Source of the DNA: Rhodococcus rhodochrous
GTDB lineage: Bacteria; Actinomycetota; Actinomycetes; Mycobacteriales; Mycobacteriaceae
DNA length: 64,000 nt
Direction of reading: 5' to 3'
Assembly (NCBI RefSeq): GCF_900187265.1
Contig: NZ_LT906450.1
Location: 2,657,444 to 2,721,443 of the forward strand
Part shown: piece after piece, positions 48,229 to 55,944 of the stretch
How the letters are laid out: each line of letters starts with the position of its first letter
Position numbering within the stretch: position 1 is the stretch's first letter
Position numbers and translations under genes: made by a program
Notes under the pieces: generated by a model
Databases searched by the model: none
What the model was told of the DNA's origin: nothing
Seen by the model: only the letters and a program-made list of their open reading frames with translations

Positions 48229-49549
48229 TTGATGCGTCCTTCGAAAGTGATCGCGAAGGCATTGAGGGCAGGCTTCCACCTCATCGCCCATCGTGCCCTA
48301 CCCCGACCGGTGGGGTCCAGCGCCCGCGTCGCAAGATAGAGACACTTCAGCGCGGCCTGCTCGGTCGGGAAATGCCCACGGGCGCGGATCGCACGCCGGT
48401 AGCGGGCATTGATCGACTCGATCGCGTTCGTCGAGCAGATCACCCGCCGGATCTCGACGTCGTAGTCGAGGAACGGCACGAACTCGCTCCACGCGTTCTC
48501 CCAGAGCCGGACGATCGCCGGATACTTCGGTCCCCACTTGGTGGCGAACTCGACGAACCGTTCCTTGGCCGCGGCCTCGGTCGGAGCGGTATAGATCGGT
48601 TTGAGATCGCGGGACATCTCGTCCCAATGCTGGCGTGGTGCGAATCGAAAAGTGTTGCGGATCAAGTGGATAACGCAAGTTTGCACCACTGCGAGTTCCC
48701 ACACGGTGTTGATCGCCTCCGGCAAGCCTTTCAACCCGTCGCAGACGACGATGCACACATCGGCCACTCCGCGGTTTTTGATCTCGGTGAGCACCGCCAG
48801 CCAGAACTTCGCGCCTTCCCCGCCGTCGCCGGCCCACAACCCCAGGATGTCGCGTTCACCGTTGACGGTCACCCCGATCGCGACGTAGATCGGTCGGTTG
48901 GTGACCTGACCGTCGCGGATCTTGACGTGGATGGCGTCGATGAACACCACCGGATACACCCGATCGAGGGGCCGGTTCTGCCACTCGGTCATCTCCTCGA
49001 GCACCTTGTCGGTGATCCGGGAGATGGTGTCCTTCGACACCGACGCTCCGTAGATATCCTGAAAGTGTGCCGAGATCTCGCCGGTGGTCAATCCTTTGGC
49101 GCTGAGCGAGAGCACGATCTCGTCGATGCCGGTCAGCCGCCGTTGCCGTTTGCGCACGATCTTCGGTTCGAAGCTCGAGTCGGTGTCCCGCGGGACGTCG
49201 ATCTCGACCGGGCCGATCTCGGTGAGCACCGTCTTCGATCTGGTGCCGTTGCGGGAGTTGCCGCTGCCGCGACCGGCCGGGTCGTTCTTCTCGTAGCCGA
49301 GGTGCTCGGTCATCTCCGCATCCAGTGCGGTTTCGAGCACGTTCTTCGTCAACTGCCCGAGCAGTCCGTTCGGGCCCATCAGCTCGATGCCCTGCTCTTT
49401 GGCCTGGGCCAGCAGCTGCTGCGCCAACTCCAGCTGGTTCACCTCGTCCGCCATGGGCTCCAGTGTTTCCGTCACGGTCGATCCTTCCCGCCAAGCTCGC
49501 TGCTCGGCGTGTCAGGCCAACCCGGATCCACCGTTATTCAGACAGTCCC
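48186..49549 (-). mobile_element. IS256-family-type insertion sequence (1364 bp) with 8-bp target duplication
   Basis: Left end starts GGGAGTGTCCGATAAACGG, and the reverse complement of the right end starts GGGACTGTCTGAATAACGG: imperfect inverted repeats of about 33 bp continuing into GTGGATCCGG. The direct repeat CCCGACTG flanks it at 48178-48185 and 49550-49557. The element interrupts the nucleotidase gene. Confidence 0.95.
48225..49475 (-). CDS. IS256-type transposase
   Basis: 416 aa, full length. Mutator-type features: 'LTKNVLETALDAEMTEHLGY', 'DPAGRGSGNSRNGTRSKTVL', 'YPVVFIDAIHVKIRDGQVTN' with catalytic Asp, 'VADVCIVVCDGLKGLPEAIN' with second Asp, and 'VICSTNAIESINARYRRAIR' with the Glu. 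Appears intact and may be active. Confidence 0.95.
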   Translation of the reverse strand: MTETLEPMADEVNQLELAQQLLAQAKEQGIELMGPNGLLGQLTKNVLETALDAEMTEHLGYEKNDPAGRGSGNSRNGTRSKTVLTEIGPVEIDVPRDTDSSFEPKIVRKRQRRLTGIDEIVLSLSAKGLTTGEISAHFQDIYGASVSKDTISRITDKVLEEMTEWQNRPLDRVYPVVFIDAIHVKIRDGQVTNRPIYVAIGVTVNGERDILGLWAGDGGEGAKFWLAVLTEIKNRGVADVCIVVCDGLKGLPEAINTVWELAVVQTCVIHLIRNTFRFAPRQHWDEMSRDLKPIYTAPTEAAAKERFVEFATKWGPKYPAIVRLWENAWSEFVPFLDYDVEIRRVICSTNAIESINARYRRAIRARGHFPTEQAALKCLYLATRALDPTGRGRARWAMRWKPALNAFAITFEGRIN

Positions 49550-49557
49550 CCCGACTG

Positions 49558-49600
49558 GGATGCGGTAACCGCCCATCTGCTGGCTGCAGTCGGAAGCTAG
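49558..49600 (+). pseudogene. Displaced 3' end of the 5'-nucleotidase gene
   Basis: Completes the codon begun at 48184 before the insertion and encodes DAVTAHLLAAVGS then TAG. It is in frame with the N-terminal part only if the IS256-type element and one target copy are removed. Confidence 0.88.
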
Positions 49601-49604
49601 CACG

Positions 49605-49859
49605 GTGAAAGTCACGGATGCGACCTCGGGGACGGCCAAGTGTCAGCTGTCCGTTCATGACGTGTCCGAGGCGGGCAGGCTCGAGCTGCGGGCGGCCGCG
49701 GTCAGTGCACTCCTCGCCATCGGTAGCGCGTCGAATGAGCTCGGCAACGCTCGCGCCGAGGCAGCCGAGGGTGGATCGAAGATCCTGTGGACCGACTACT
49801 CGATCGACAGGGACGGCTCGGTTCGGCTGTCAACGGCCGTGCACAGGTGTACACGGTGA
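49605..49859 (+). CDS. Small hypothetical protein downstream of nucleotidase
   Basis: 84 aa from a GTG four bases after the original nucleotidase stop, so it was probably the next cistron before the IS came in. Contains 'EAGRLELRAAAVSALLAIGS' and 'KILWTDYSIDRDGSVRLSTA'. No domain known. The end may be altered: a second frame from 49787 to 49972 (ends LLGRLGNLQGGSFSS) continues with protein-like composition, compatible with a frameshift. Confidence 0.4.
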   Translation: MKVTDATSGTAKCQLSVHDVSEAGRLELRAAAVSALLAIGSASNELGNARAEAAEGGSKILWTDYSIDRDGSVRLSTAVHRCTR

Positions 49860-49972
49860 TCGGCTCGGGCAAGGGGCCCACCATGCTTGACCCCTCGGGT
49901 CCGAGCGTCGGCAGCGTCGAGAGTCTGTTGGGCCGCCTTGGGAATCTGCAGGGCGGTTCGTTCTCGAGCTGA

Positions 49973-50295
49973 CGCCCGGTGTCGCCGAGACCCACCTCTC
50001 CGGGAGGCCCGTTCGATCACTCGGCGGACGTGAACCTCGTGAATCGCCGGCCGGGGAGAGTCCTGCCGGAAGTGGCATTGTCTCTGTCGGGAGTAAGCCG
50101 CGGGCGCGTATCGCCTACCGGGCGTCGACCCGTGAGAGCTCTTTCATATGCTTGGCGGTACGCACGCCGTAATCGGCGTCGGTCGCGTACGGTTCCACCG
50201 ATCCGGACACCGACCGGCGAGTGACGTGCGTCTCGTCTGGGCTGCACCCAACAGCCTGCGACGTGTCAGACGAGCCGGAAAGGCAGAGGAGCGCA
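49973..50295. other. Intergenic region upstream of gapB
   Basis: Holds the gapB promoter region. On the minus strand the end of an open frame reads 'SVEPYATDADYGVRTAKHMK' and 'ELSRVDAR', which looks like a protein tail, but no start with a ribosome site is present and the upstream part overlaps the gapB coding region. Confidence 0.35.
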
Positions 50296-51777
50296 GTGAG
50301 CACCCCGGAATTGGCACAGTGGAACTCGCAAGAGGCTATTGCGGAAGCAATGATCCCGATCATCGGCGGTCTGCACCGTCGGCATTCGGTCACGATCTTG
50401 CTTCACAGCCGCTCCCTCGTGAACAAGTCGGTGATCGGCATTCTGCGGACGCATCGTTTCGCACGTCAGATCCGCGGCGACGAGCTGTCGGTCGAGGCAA
50501 CCTTCCCGTTCCTCGAGGCGCTGACCGATCTCGACCTGCAGCCGTCGAAGATCGATCTCGGTCTACTGGTGACGGCTTATCAGGCCGAGGGCGCCGGACG
50601 GTCCATCCCGGAGTTCGTCGCCGAGACCCTCTCGGACCTGGTCGGTGGCGCTCAGACGAGCCCCGCGAAGCCGCAGGACGTCGTCCTCTACGGCTTCGGT
50701 CGGATCGGCCGCCTCGTCGCCCGTTTGCTCATCGAGAAGGCCGGCTCGGGCAACGGCCTGAACCTGCGCGCTGTGGTGGTGCGGAAGGGCAGTGGTGACG
50801 ACCTGACCAAGCGTGCGTCTCTGCTGCGTCGCGACTCGGTCCACGGGCAGTTCAACGGCACGATCAAGGTCGACGCCGAGAACAATGCCCTGATCGCCAA
50901 CGGCAACGTCATCAAGTTCATCTACAGCAACGATCCGGCGAGCGTCGACTACACCGAGTACGGCATCGACAACGCCATCCTGATCGACAACACCGGCATC
51001 TGGCGCGACCGCGACGGGCTGTCGAACCACCTTCGCCCCGGTATCGCCAAGGTGGTGCTCACCGCACCGGGTAAGGGCGACCTTCCGAACATCGTGCACG
51101 GCGTCAACCACCGCGCCATCGACCCGGACGAGAAGATCGTCTCGTGCGCGTCCTGCACCACCAATGCCATCGTGCCGCCGCTGAAGACCATGGACGACAA
51201 GTTCGGTGTGCTGCGTGGCCACGTCGAGACGGTGCACTCGTTCACCAACGACCAGAACCTGCTGGACAACTACCACAAGGCCGACCGTCGCGGTCGTTCC
51301 GCGCCGTTCAACCTGGTGCTCACCGAGACCGGCGCAGCTTCGGCGGTCGCGAAGGCGCTTCCCGATCTGAAGGCGAAGATCACCGGCAACTCGATCCGCG
51401 TTCCTACGCCGGATGTGTCCGTCGCGATCCTGCACCTGCAGCTGACTCGTGAGACCACCAAGGAAGAGGTGCTCGAGCACCTGCACCAGGAGTCGCTGAC
51501 CGGTGCGCTGCGCCGCAACCTCGACTACACCTCGGCCACCGACGCAGTGTCGAGCGACTTCATCGGATCGCGCGCGGCGTGCATCATCGACGCCAACGCA
51601 GCGATCGTCGACGGCGACACCGCCATCCTCTACGTCTGGTACGACAACGAGTTCGGCTACTCGTGCCAGGTGGTGCGTACCGTCCAGTACCTGTCGGGTG
51701 TGGAGTACCCCGTCTATCCCATCACGGAAGCCGGCCCCGTGGAGCATGTCGAGGCGCCTGCCGCTGCACAGGCATAG
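50296..51777 (+). CDS. gapB: Glyceraldehyde-3-phosphate dehydrogenase, long GapB type
   Basis: 493 aa from the GTG at 50296 with GAGGAGCG upstream. An N-terminal extension of about 130 residues precedes the NAD-binding 'DVVLYGFGRIGRLVARLLIE'. Catalytic Cys in 'EKIVSCASCTTNAIVPPLK', His context 'HVETVHSFTNDQNLLDNYHK', and 'YVWYDNEFGYSCQVVRTVQY' at the end. This longer form, known from Corynebacterium GapB, works in gluconeogenesis and usually prefers or accepts NADP. Flanked by own terminator; no glycolytic neighbours. Confidence 0.93.
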   Translation: MSTPELAQWNSQEAIAEAMIPIIGGLHRRHSVTILLHSRSLVNKSVIGILRTHRFARQIRGDELSVEATFPFLEALTDLDLQPSKIDLGLLVTAYQAEGAGRSIPEFVAETLSDLVGGAQTSPAKPQDVVLYGFGRIGRLVARLLIEKAGSGNGLNLRAVVVRKGSGDDLTKRASLLRRDSVHGQFNGTIKVDAENNALIANGNVIKFIYSNDPASVDYTEYGIDNAILIDNTGIWRDRDGLSNHLRPGIAKVVLTAPGKGDLPNIVHGVNHRAIDPDEKIVSCASCTTNAIVPPLKTMDDKFGVLRGHVETVHSFTNDQNLLDNYHKADRRGRSAPFNLVLTETGAASAVAKALPDLKAKITGNSIRVPTPDVSVAILHLQLTRETTKEEVLEHLHQESLTGALRRNLDYTSATDAVSSDFIGSRAACIIDANAAIVDGDTAILYVWYDNEFGYSCQVVRTVQYLSGVEYPVYPITEAGPVEHVEAPAAAQA

Positions 51778-51826
51778 CAGTCCTGTACGGATCGGACCAA
51801 CGACAGTCCTCCAGCGACTCGTCGAC

Positions 51827-51862
51827 GAGAGAACCCATCCTCACCTGAGGGTGGGTTCTCTC
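51827..51862 (+). terminator. gapB terminator
   Basis: GAGAGAACCCATCCTCA pairs with TGAGGGTGGGTTCTCTC (16 of 17 positions), loop of two bases, 49 bases after the gapB stop. Confidence 0.88.
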
Positions 51863-51913
51863 GTGCGTAGGGCCATTGGTGGCGTCGAGGAGGAGTAGCG
51901 GCCGTCGAAATCA

Positions 51914-51961
51914 GGGGAGGTTGTGTGCGGTTCCGGTGAAGAACTCGCACACAACCTCCCC
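51914..51961. terminator. Second hairpin between convergent gapB and cutinase genes
   Basis: A perfect 16-bp stem (51914-51929 with 51946-51961), GGGGAGGTTGTGTGCG on the left arm, 16-base loop. Oriented to terminate the cutinase gene from the right. Confidence 0.85.
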
Positions 51962-52029
51962 TGGGTTCGCCACTCCGGCCCTGCTGTGCACCGACCCTCG
52001 CGGTCGGGGAACCGTCCGGCCCGACTCGG

Positions 52030-52788
52030 TCAGGGCTGGTAGTCGGGGTACTTCGTGTGCAGCTGGAAATACCCGGTCACGTTCTCCCGAAGCCAGTCCT
52101 TGCCGTCCTCGGGCGTACGACCGTCGCAGATCGCGTCGCCTTCGATGCAGACTCGTTCGACGTGGATCTCGCCGAAGTCGTTGCGGCCGCCGCCGAGCGT
52201 CACGCCGGGAACCACGGGACCCGGGAACAGGGTCTCGACGCCGCGGTCGTCGCGGGGGTCGGAGTAGAGAATGCCCGAGATCCGCTCGGGGGGAACGGAT
52301 CCGTCGGCGGCGACCTCGGCGAGAACGTCGCCGGCGATCGAGGCGCCCTGCGAGTAGCCGAGAACCAGCAGGTCCGAGTCGGGGCAGGTGCTGTGTCGGA
52401 CGGTGATGGTCTGGCGGAGTCGCTGATGCCCGATCTGCTTCGACCTGTCGTATGCGATGGTGCCGTCGTCGTCGATGCCGTCGAAATCGTCGTGCGAGCC
52501 GGTCCCCGGCAGCGGCACGACCACTGCGGGGTAGCGGATGTGTTCGACCACGGTGCCGGGAGCCTCGAACCGAGCGGAGATCTTCGCCAAGGGGGACTCG
52601 GGATCGATCGAGTCGAGGGTCTCGAAGCCTCGGGTTCCGTCGACGGCGAGGACATACCGTTCGGGGCAGTTGCGAACCGGGTCGGCGGACGCGGAACCGA
52701 CGGGACCCGCGACGCTCAGTCCTGCAGTGAGCAGACCTGCGACGAGCAGGCCGACGGTACGTGTGCGTCTGCGATCGATCCGGGACAT
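52030..52788 (-). CDS. Secreted cutinase-like / PE-PPE-type alpha/beta hydrolase
   Basis: 252 aa from the ATG at 52788 (AGGAG eight bases upstream). Signal peptide 'TVGLLVAGLLTAGLSVAGPV' with cleavage near ASA-D. Nucleophile elbow G144-Y-S146-Q-G148 in 'LLVLGYSQGASIAGDVLAEV'. The acid and His lie in the C-terminal part ('LRENVTGYFQLHTKYPDYQP'). Mycolate-containing bacteria encode several such esterases, which act on cell-envelope lipids or extracellular esters. Confidence 0.85.
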   Translation of the reverse strand: MSRIDRRRTRTVGLLVAGLLTAGLSVAGPVGSASADPVRNCPERYVLAVDGTRGFETLDSIDPESPLAKISARFEAPGTVVEHIRYPAVVVPLPGTGSHDDFDGIDDDGTIAYDRSKQIGHQRLRQTITVRHSTCPDSDLLVLGYSQGASIAGDVLAEVAADGSVPPERISGILYSDPRDDRGVETLFPGPVVPGVTLGGGRNDFGEIHVERVCIEGDAICDGRTPEDGKDWLRENVTGYFQLHTKYPDYQP

Positions 52789-52927
52789 GCGCGATTCTCC
52801 TCGTGTGCCCCCGACAGACAACAATTGAGGTCGATGATATCGACGTCTCGTTTGTTCGGCATGTTAAAGATGCGCGCTTTCCGGTGATCATGCTCACCCC
52901 CGGTGGGGGAGTTCGGTGGCCATTCCG

Positions 52928-53236
52928 TCAGGCCTGCACAGCTGGGGTACGGGCGGCCAATTCGGTGATGAAGGCGGCAATCTCCCCGGGGTTCTCTTCG
53001 GCCATGAAGTGGCCGCTGGTAGTGGCCTGATAGGTGAAGTCGGGTGCCCACGCTTGCCAGAGGGCCGAGGCGTCGAAGCCCAGTTGCGAGCCCCAGTCCT
53101 GGGAGATTACCGCGACGGGCATGGTGAGCCGAGCGCCGCGTTCGCGGTCGGCGAGGTCCATGTCGAGGTCGATGCCGGCGGTGGCGCGGTAGTCGGCCAC
53201 GATCGAGTCGATGGAGTTGATCGAGCGGGTGACGTA
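52928..53236 (-). pseudogene. 3' fragment of a haloacetate dehalogenase-type hydrolase, cut by IS
   Basis: Enters from the IS end and reads 'DSIVADYRATAGIDLDMDLA', 'MPVAVISQDWGSQLGFDASA' and 'TTSGHFMAEENPGEIAAFI' (catalytic His). These are the last third of fluoro/haloacetate dehalogenase-like alpha/beta hydrolases. The part with nucleophile Asp is absent on the other side of the IS, so the gene is a truncated relic. Confidence 0.85.
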
Positions 53237-53285
53237 GAGCATGTCTCTTATGGCCTAGATCGTTTGTGCGGCATAATGCACTGCC

Positions 53286-53645
53286 GTGGTCGATGCGTTG
53301 TCTTCCCGGCTGGTACCGGATGCGTTGTGGGAGATCGTCGAACCGTTGCTGCCCGGATTCCGGGCGCGGCCCCAAGGCGGCGGCCGGGCGGCGATCGATG
53401 ATCGGGCGGTGTTCACCGCGATCGTCTACGTGCTCACCAGCGGCTGTGCCTGGCGGCACCTGCCACCGTCGTTCGGGGTCAGCGTTCCGACCGCACACCG
53501 CCGCTTCACCACCTGGGTTCGGGCCGGGGTGTTCGACGAGCTGCACCGCCGGGTCCTCGATCGGCTCGGTGCCGGTGGGGACCTGGACTGGTCCGCCGCG
53601 ATCCTGGACGCAGCGCACGTGCGGGCGAAAAGGGGGGCTCTCTGA
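53286..53645 (+). CDS. IS5-type transposase, first frame (copy 2)
   Basis: 119 aa identical in sequence to the first frame of copy 1, ending after the same AAAAGGGGGG run. Confidence 0.9.
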   Translation: MVDALSSRLVPDALWEIVEPLLPGFRARPQGGGRAAIDDRAVFTAIVYVLTSGCAWRHLPPSFGVSVPTAHRRFTTWVRAGVFDELHRRVLDRLGAGGDLDWSAAILDAAHVRAKRGAL

Positions 53646-54094
53646 CCGGTCCCAGCCCGGTCGATCGACGCAAGAACGGCTCGAAGATCCACATCCTCTC
53701 CGATGCCGACGGCATTCCCCTCGTCACGGCGGTGACCTCGGCGAACACCCACGACAGTGTCATGCTGCAACCCATGGTCGCTGCGATTCCGGCGGTGCGT
53801 TCGCGTCGCGGTCCGCGGCGCCGCCGACCCGGCCGGTTGCGGGCGGACAAGGGTTACGACTACCCCGTACACCGCCGGTGGCTGCGGGCCCGGGGCATCG
53901 TTCCGCGGATCGCCCGCCGCGGCGTCGACAGCAGCGAACGCCTCGGCCGCTACCGATGGAAGATCGAACGCACCCTGGCTTGGCTGAGCGGCTATCGCCG
54001 GCTGACGATGCGCTACGAACGTCACGGTGAGAACTTTGCTTCCTTTCTCCAACTCGCCGCTGCGCTGACCTGCTTCAAGAAACTCACCAAATGA
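53633..54094 (+). CDS. IS5-type transposase, second frame (copy 2)
   Basis: Frameshift product given from the slippery run. Differs from copy 1 at isolated positions, e.g. 'VDRRKNGSK' instead of 'VDRGKNGSK' and 'SRRGPRRRRPGR' instead of 'SRRGPWRRRPGR'. DDE residues intact. Confidence 0.87.
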   Translation, partial: GGSLTGPSPVDRRKNGSKIHILSDADGIPLVTAVTSANTHDSVMLQPMVAAIPAVRSRRGPRRRRPGRLRADKGYDYPVHRRWLRARGIVPRIARRGVDSSERLGRYRWKIERTLAWLSGYRRLTMRYERHGENFASFLQLAAALTCFKKLTK

Positions 54095-54103
54095 GACATG
54101 CTC

Positions 54104-54561
54104 TCAATCCAGCGCAGGGCCTCGTCGGCGGCCGCCGCCTGATCGACATGCTCCGCGAGCACCAGCTCGACAACGTCCTCGATGCCTTCGAGGCAATCCT
54201 CGAGAGCCACGAGCACGCCATCTACGAGATTCGCCGCATCCTGCGGCCCCGCAAGACCGACCCGACCAAGCTCGGCAATGCCGCACGCTCGGTTCGCATC
54301 CGCGGCCGCGGCCCCCGGGCCAGCATGCACAACATCCTCGGTCGCCTCGCGGTCGACGGAGCCGCACAGAACAAGGTTCGCCCGGACATCGGGGACGATG
54401 GAATCTTGCGTGTCTACCAGCACGAACGCGGCCCGGTGTTCCCGACCGTCGAGCGGTACTTCGTCGTCGCCCCGGCCCTGGCGTTACCGAAAGAGCACGC
54501 CAACTTCGACCGGTGGTGGACAGAAACCTTCGCCGCCGAGGCGATGCAGCCGGCAGTGTAA
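54104..54561 (+). pseudogene. 5'-truncated gene of unknown function after IS5-type copy 2
   Basis: Open from the IS border to TAA at 54561, about 150 residues: 'GLVGGRRLIDMLREHQLDNV', 'HAIYEIRRILRPRKTDPTKL', 'ILRVYQHERGPVFPTVERYF' and 'ANFDRWWTETFAAEAMQPAV'. Composition is protein-like, so it is the 3' end of a real gene whose start is missing. No family recognised. Confidence 0.6.
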
Positions 54562-54565
54562 GGCA

Positions 54566-54581
54566 CGGGGGACGTGCCATC
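54566..54581. repeat. Shared 16-mer, copy 1 (one mismatch)
   Basis: CGGGGGACGTGCCATC, a one-base variant of the 16-mers at 57005 and 59749. Here it is also part of a small hairpin GGCACG/CGTGCC just after the truncated gene. Confidence 0.6.
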
Positions 54582-54682
54582 TACGCACGTCAGTGGGTGA
54601 ACCGGGTAGGCCGCCGGTCCACGGTCCAGAGATGGTCACTGTCGCGTACCGGGTCTGTTGGAGGGTCTCATCACACGGAAGG

Positions 54683-55012
54683 ATGAGATCCATGGGAGCA
54701 CCGCGAAAGTACCCGGAGGAGCTGAAGGAACGAGCGACGCGGCTGGCAGTCGAGGCACGCCGCGATCCAGGATCGAAAACAGGAGCGATCAAGCGGATCG
54801 CCGAGCAGTTGGGCATCCATCCCGAGGCCCTGCGCACCTGGGTTCGTCAGGCCGAGATCGACGGTGGTGTCCGCCCCGGCACCACGACGGACGAGGCGAA
54901 ACGAATCGCCGAACTCGAACGCGAGAACCGAGAACTGCGCCGTGCCAACGAGATCCTGAAGACGGCGTCGGCGTTTTTCGCGGCAGCGGAGCTCGACCGC
55001 AAACTCAAGTGA
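54683..55012 (+). CDS. IS3-type orfA (copy A)
   Basis: 109 aa (ATG 54683; an internal ATG at 54692 is also possible). HTH 'GAIKRIAEQLGIHPEALRTW' and a leucine-zipper-like segment 'AKRIAELERENRELRRANEI'. TGA overlaps the orfB GTG. Confidence 0.92.
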   Translation: MRSMGAPRKYPEELKERATRLAVEARRDPGSKTGAIKRIAEQLGIHPEALRTWVRQAEIDGGVRPGTTTDEAKRIAELERENRELRRANEILKTASAFFAAAELDRKLK

Positions 55013-55944
55013 TCGTCGACTACATCGACGCCCACAAGGCCGATCACGGGGTCGAGCCGATCTGCAGAGTCCTCACTCGGACCGGTGTGCAGATCGCCCC
55101 GTCAACGTACTACGCAGCAAAGACCCGTCCACCCTCAGCGCGGGCGGTCCGCGACGCGGAACTGATCGAAGAAATCCACCGGGTCCACGCCGAGAACTAC
55201 GCCGTCTACGGTGCCCGCAAGGTCCATGCGGAGCTGCAGCGGCAAGGGATCCGGGTGGCCCGGTGCACCGTCGAGCGCCTGATGCGCGCCGAAGGGTTAC
55301 GCGGCATCGCCCGGTCGAAGAACCCCCGGACCACGATCGCCGCAGCGGACACCGACAAGCCTGCTGACCTGGTCAACCGCGGATTCACCGCCTCAGCACC
55401 GGACCAGCTGTGGGTCGCCGATATAACTTATGTCCGCACGTTCGCCGGATGGACGTATGCCGCGTTCGTCATCGACGTCTTCTCACGCCGCATCGTGGGA
55501 TGGCAGTTGTCGACGAGTCTGCGCACCGATCTCGCACTCGATGCATTGGAGATGGGCATCTGGACCCGCGAACATGCAGGTCAGGGCCTGTCCCAGTTGA
55601 TACATCACTCCGACCGCGGAGCTCAATATCGAGCTATCCGCTACACCCAGCGCCTTGCCGAGGCCGGCGCGGTCGCTTCGGTGGGCAGCCGCGGCGATTC
55701 GTATGACAACGCCCTCGCCGAGGCGTTCAACTCGCTGTTCAAGGCCGAGCTGGTCCGTAACAAGGGACCGTGGCGCTCTATCGATGACCTCGAAATTGCG
55801 GTGGCCGAGTACATCGATTGGTTCAATCACCGGAGGTTGCACGGTGAGATCGGGATGATCTCGCCCGTCGAAGCCGAACAGTCCTACTACGATTCACATA
55901 GTCCCGCCGGAACAACCGAGCGGGTCGTCGAGAGCCTCTACTGA
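55009..55944 (+). CDS. IS3-type orfB transposase (copy A)
   Basis: 311 aa, rve integrase domain with 'DQLWVADITYVRTFAGWTYA' (first Asp), 'QLIHHSDRGAQYRAIRYTQR' (second Asp) and 'SYDNALAEAFNSLFKAELVR' (Glu). It can be made by GTGA coupling or by -1 frameshift on the TTTTTC run near 54974 into a fusion with orfA. Intact. Confidence 0.93.
   Translation: MIVDYIDAHKADHGVEPICRVLTRTGVQIAPSTYYAAKTRPPSARAVRDAELIEEIHRVHAENYAVYGARKVHAELQRQGIRVARCTVERLMRAEGLRGIARSKNPRTTIAAADTDKPADLVNRGFTASAPDQLWVADITYVRTFAGWTYAAFVIDVFSRRIVGWQLSTSLRTDLALDALEMGIWTREHAGQGLSQLIHHSDRGAQYRAIRYTQRLAEAGAVASVGSRGDSYDNALAEAFNSLFKAELVRNKGPWRSIDDLEIAVAEYIDWFNHRRLHGEIGMISPVEAEQSYYDSHSPAGTTERVVESLY

Larger units (their letters stand above)
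53237..54103 (+). mobile_element. IS5-family-type insertion sequence, copy 2 (867 bp)
   Basis: Same ends and length as the copy at 43703; only a handful of substitutions in the second half (for example near 53668, 53818, 53863-53869 and 53949-53957). No matching target duplication: flanks are GACGTA on the left and TCAATCC on the right. It joins two unrelated gene fragments. Confidence 0.93.
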
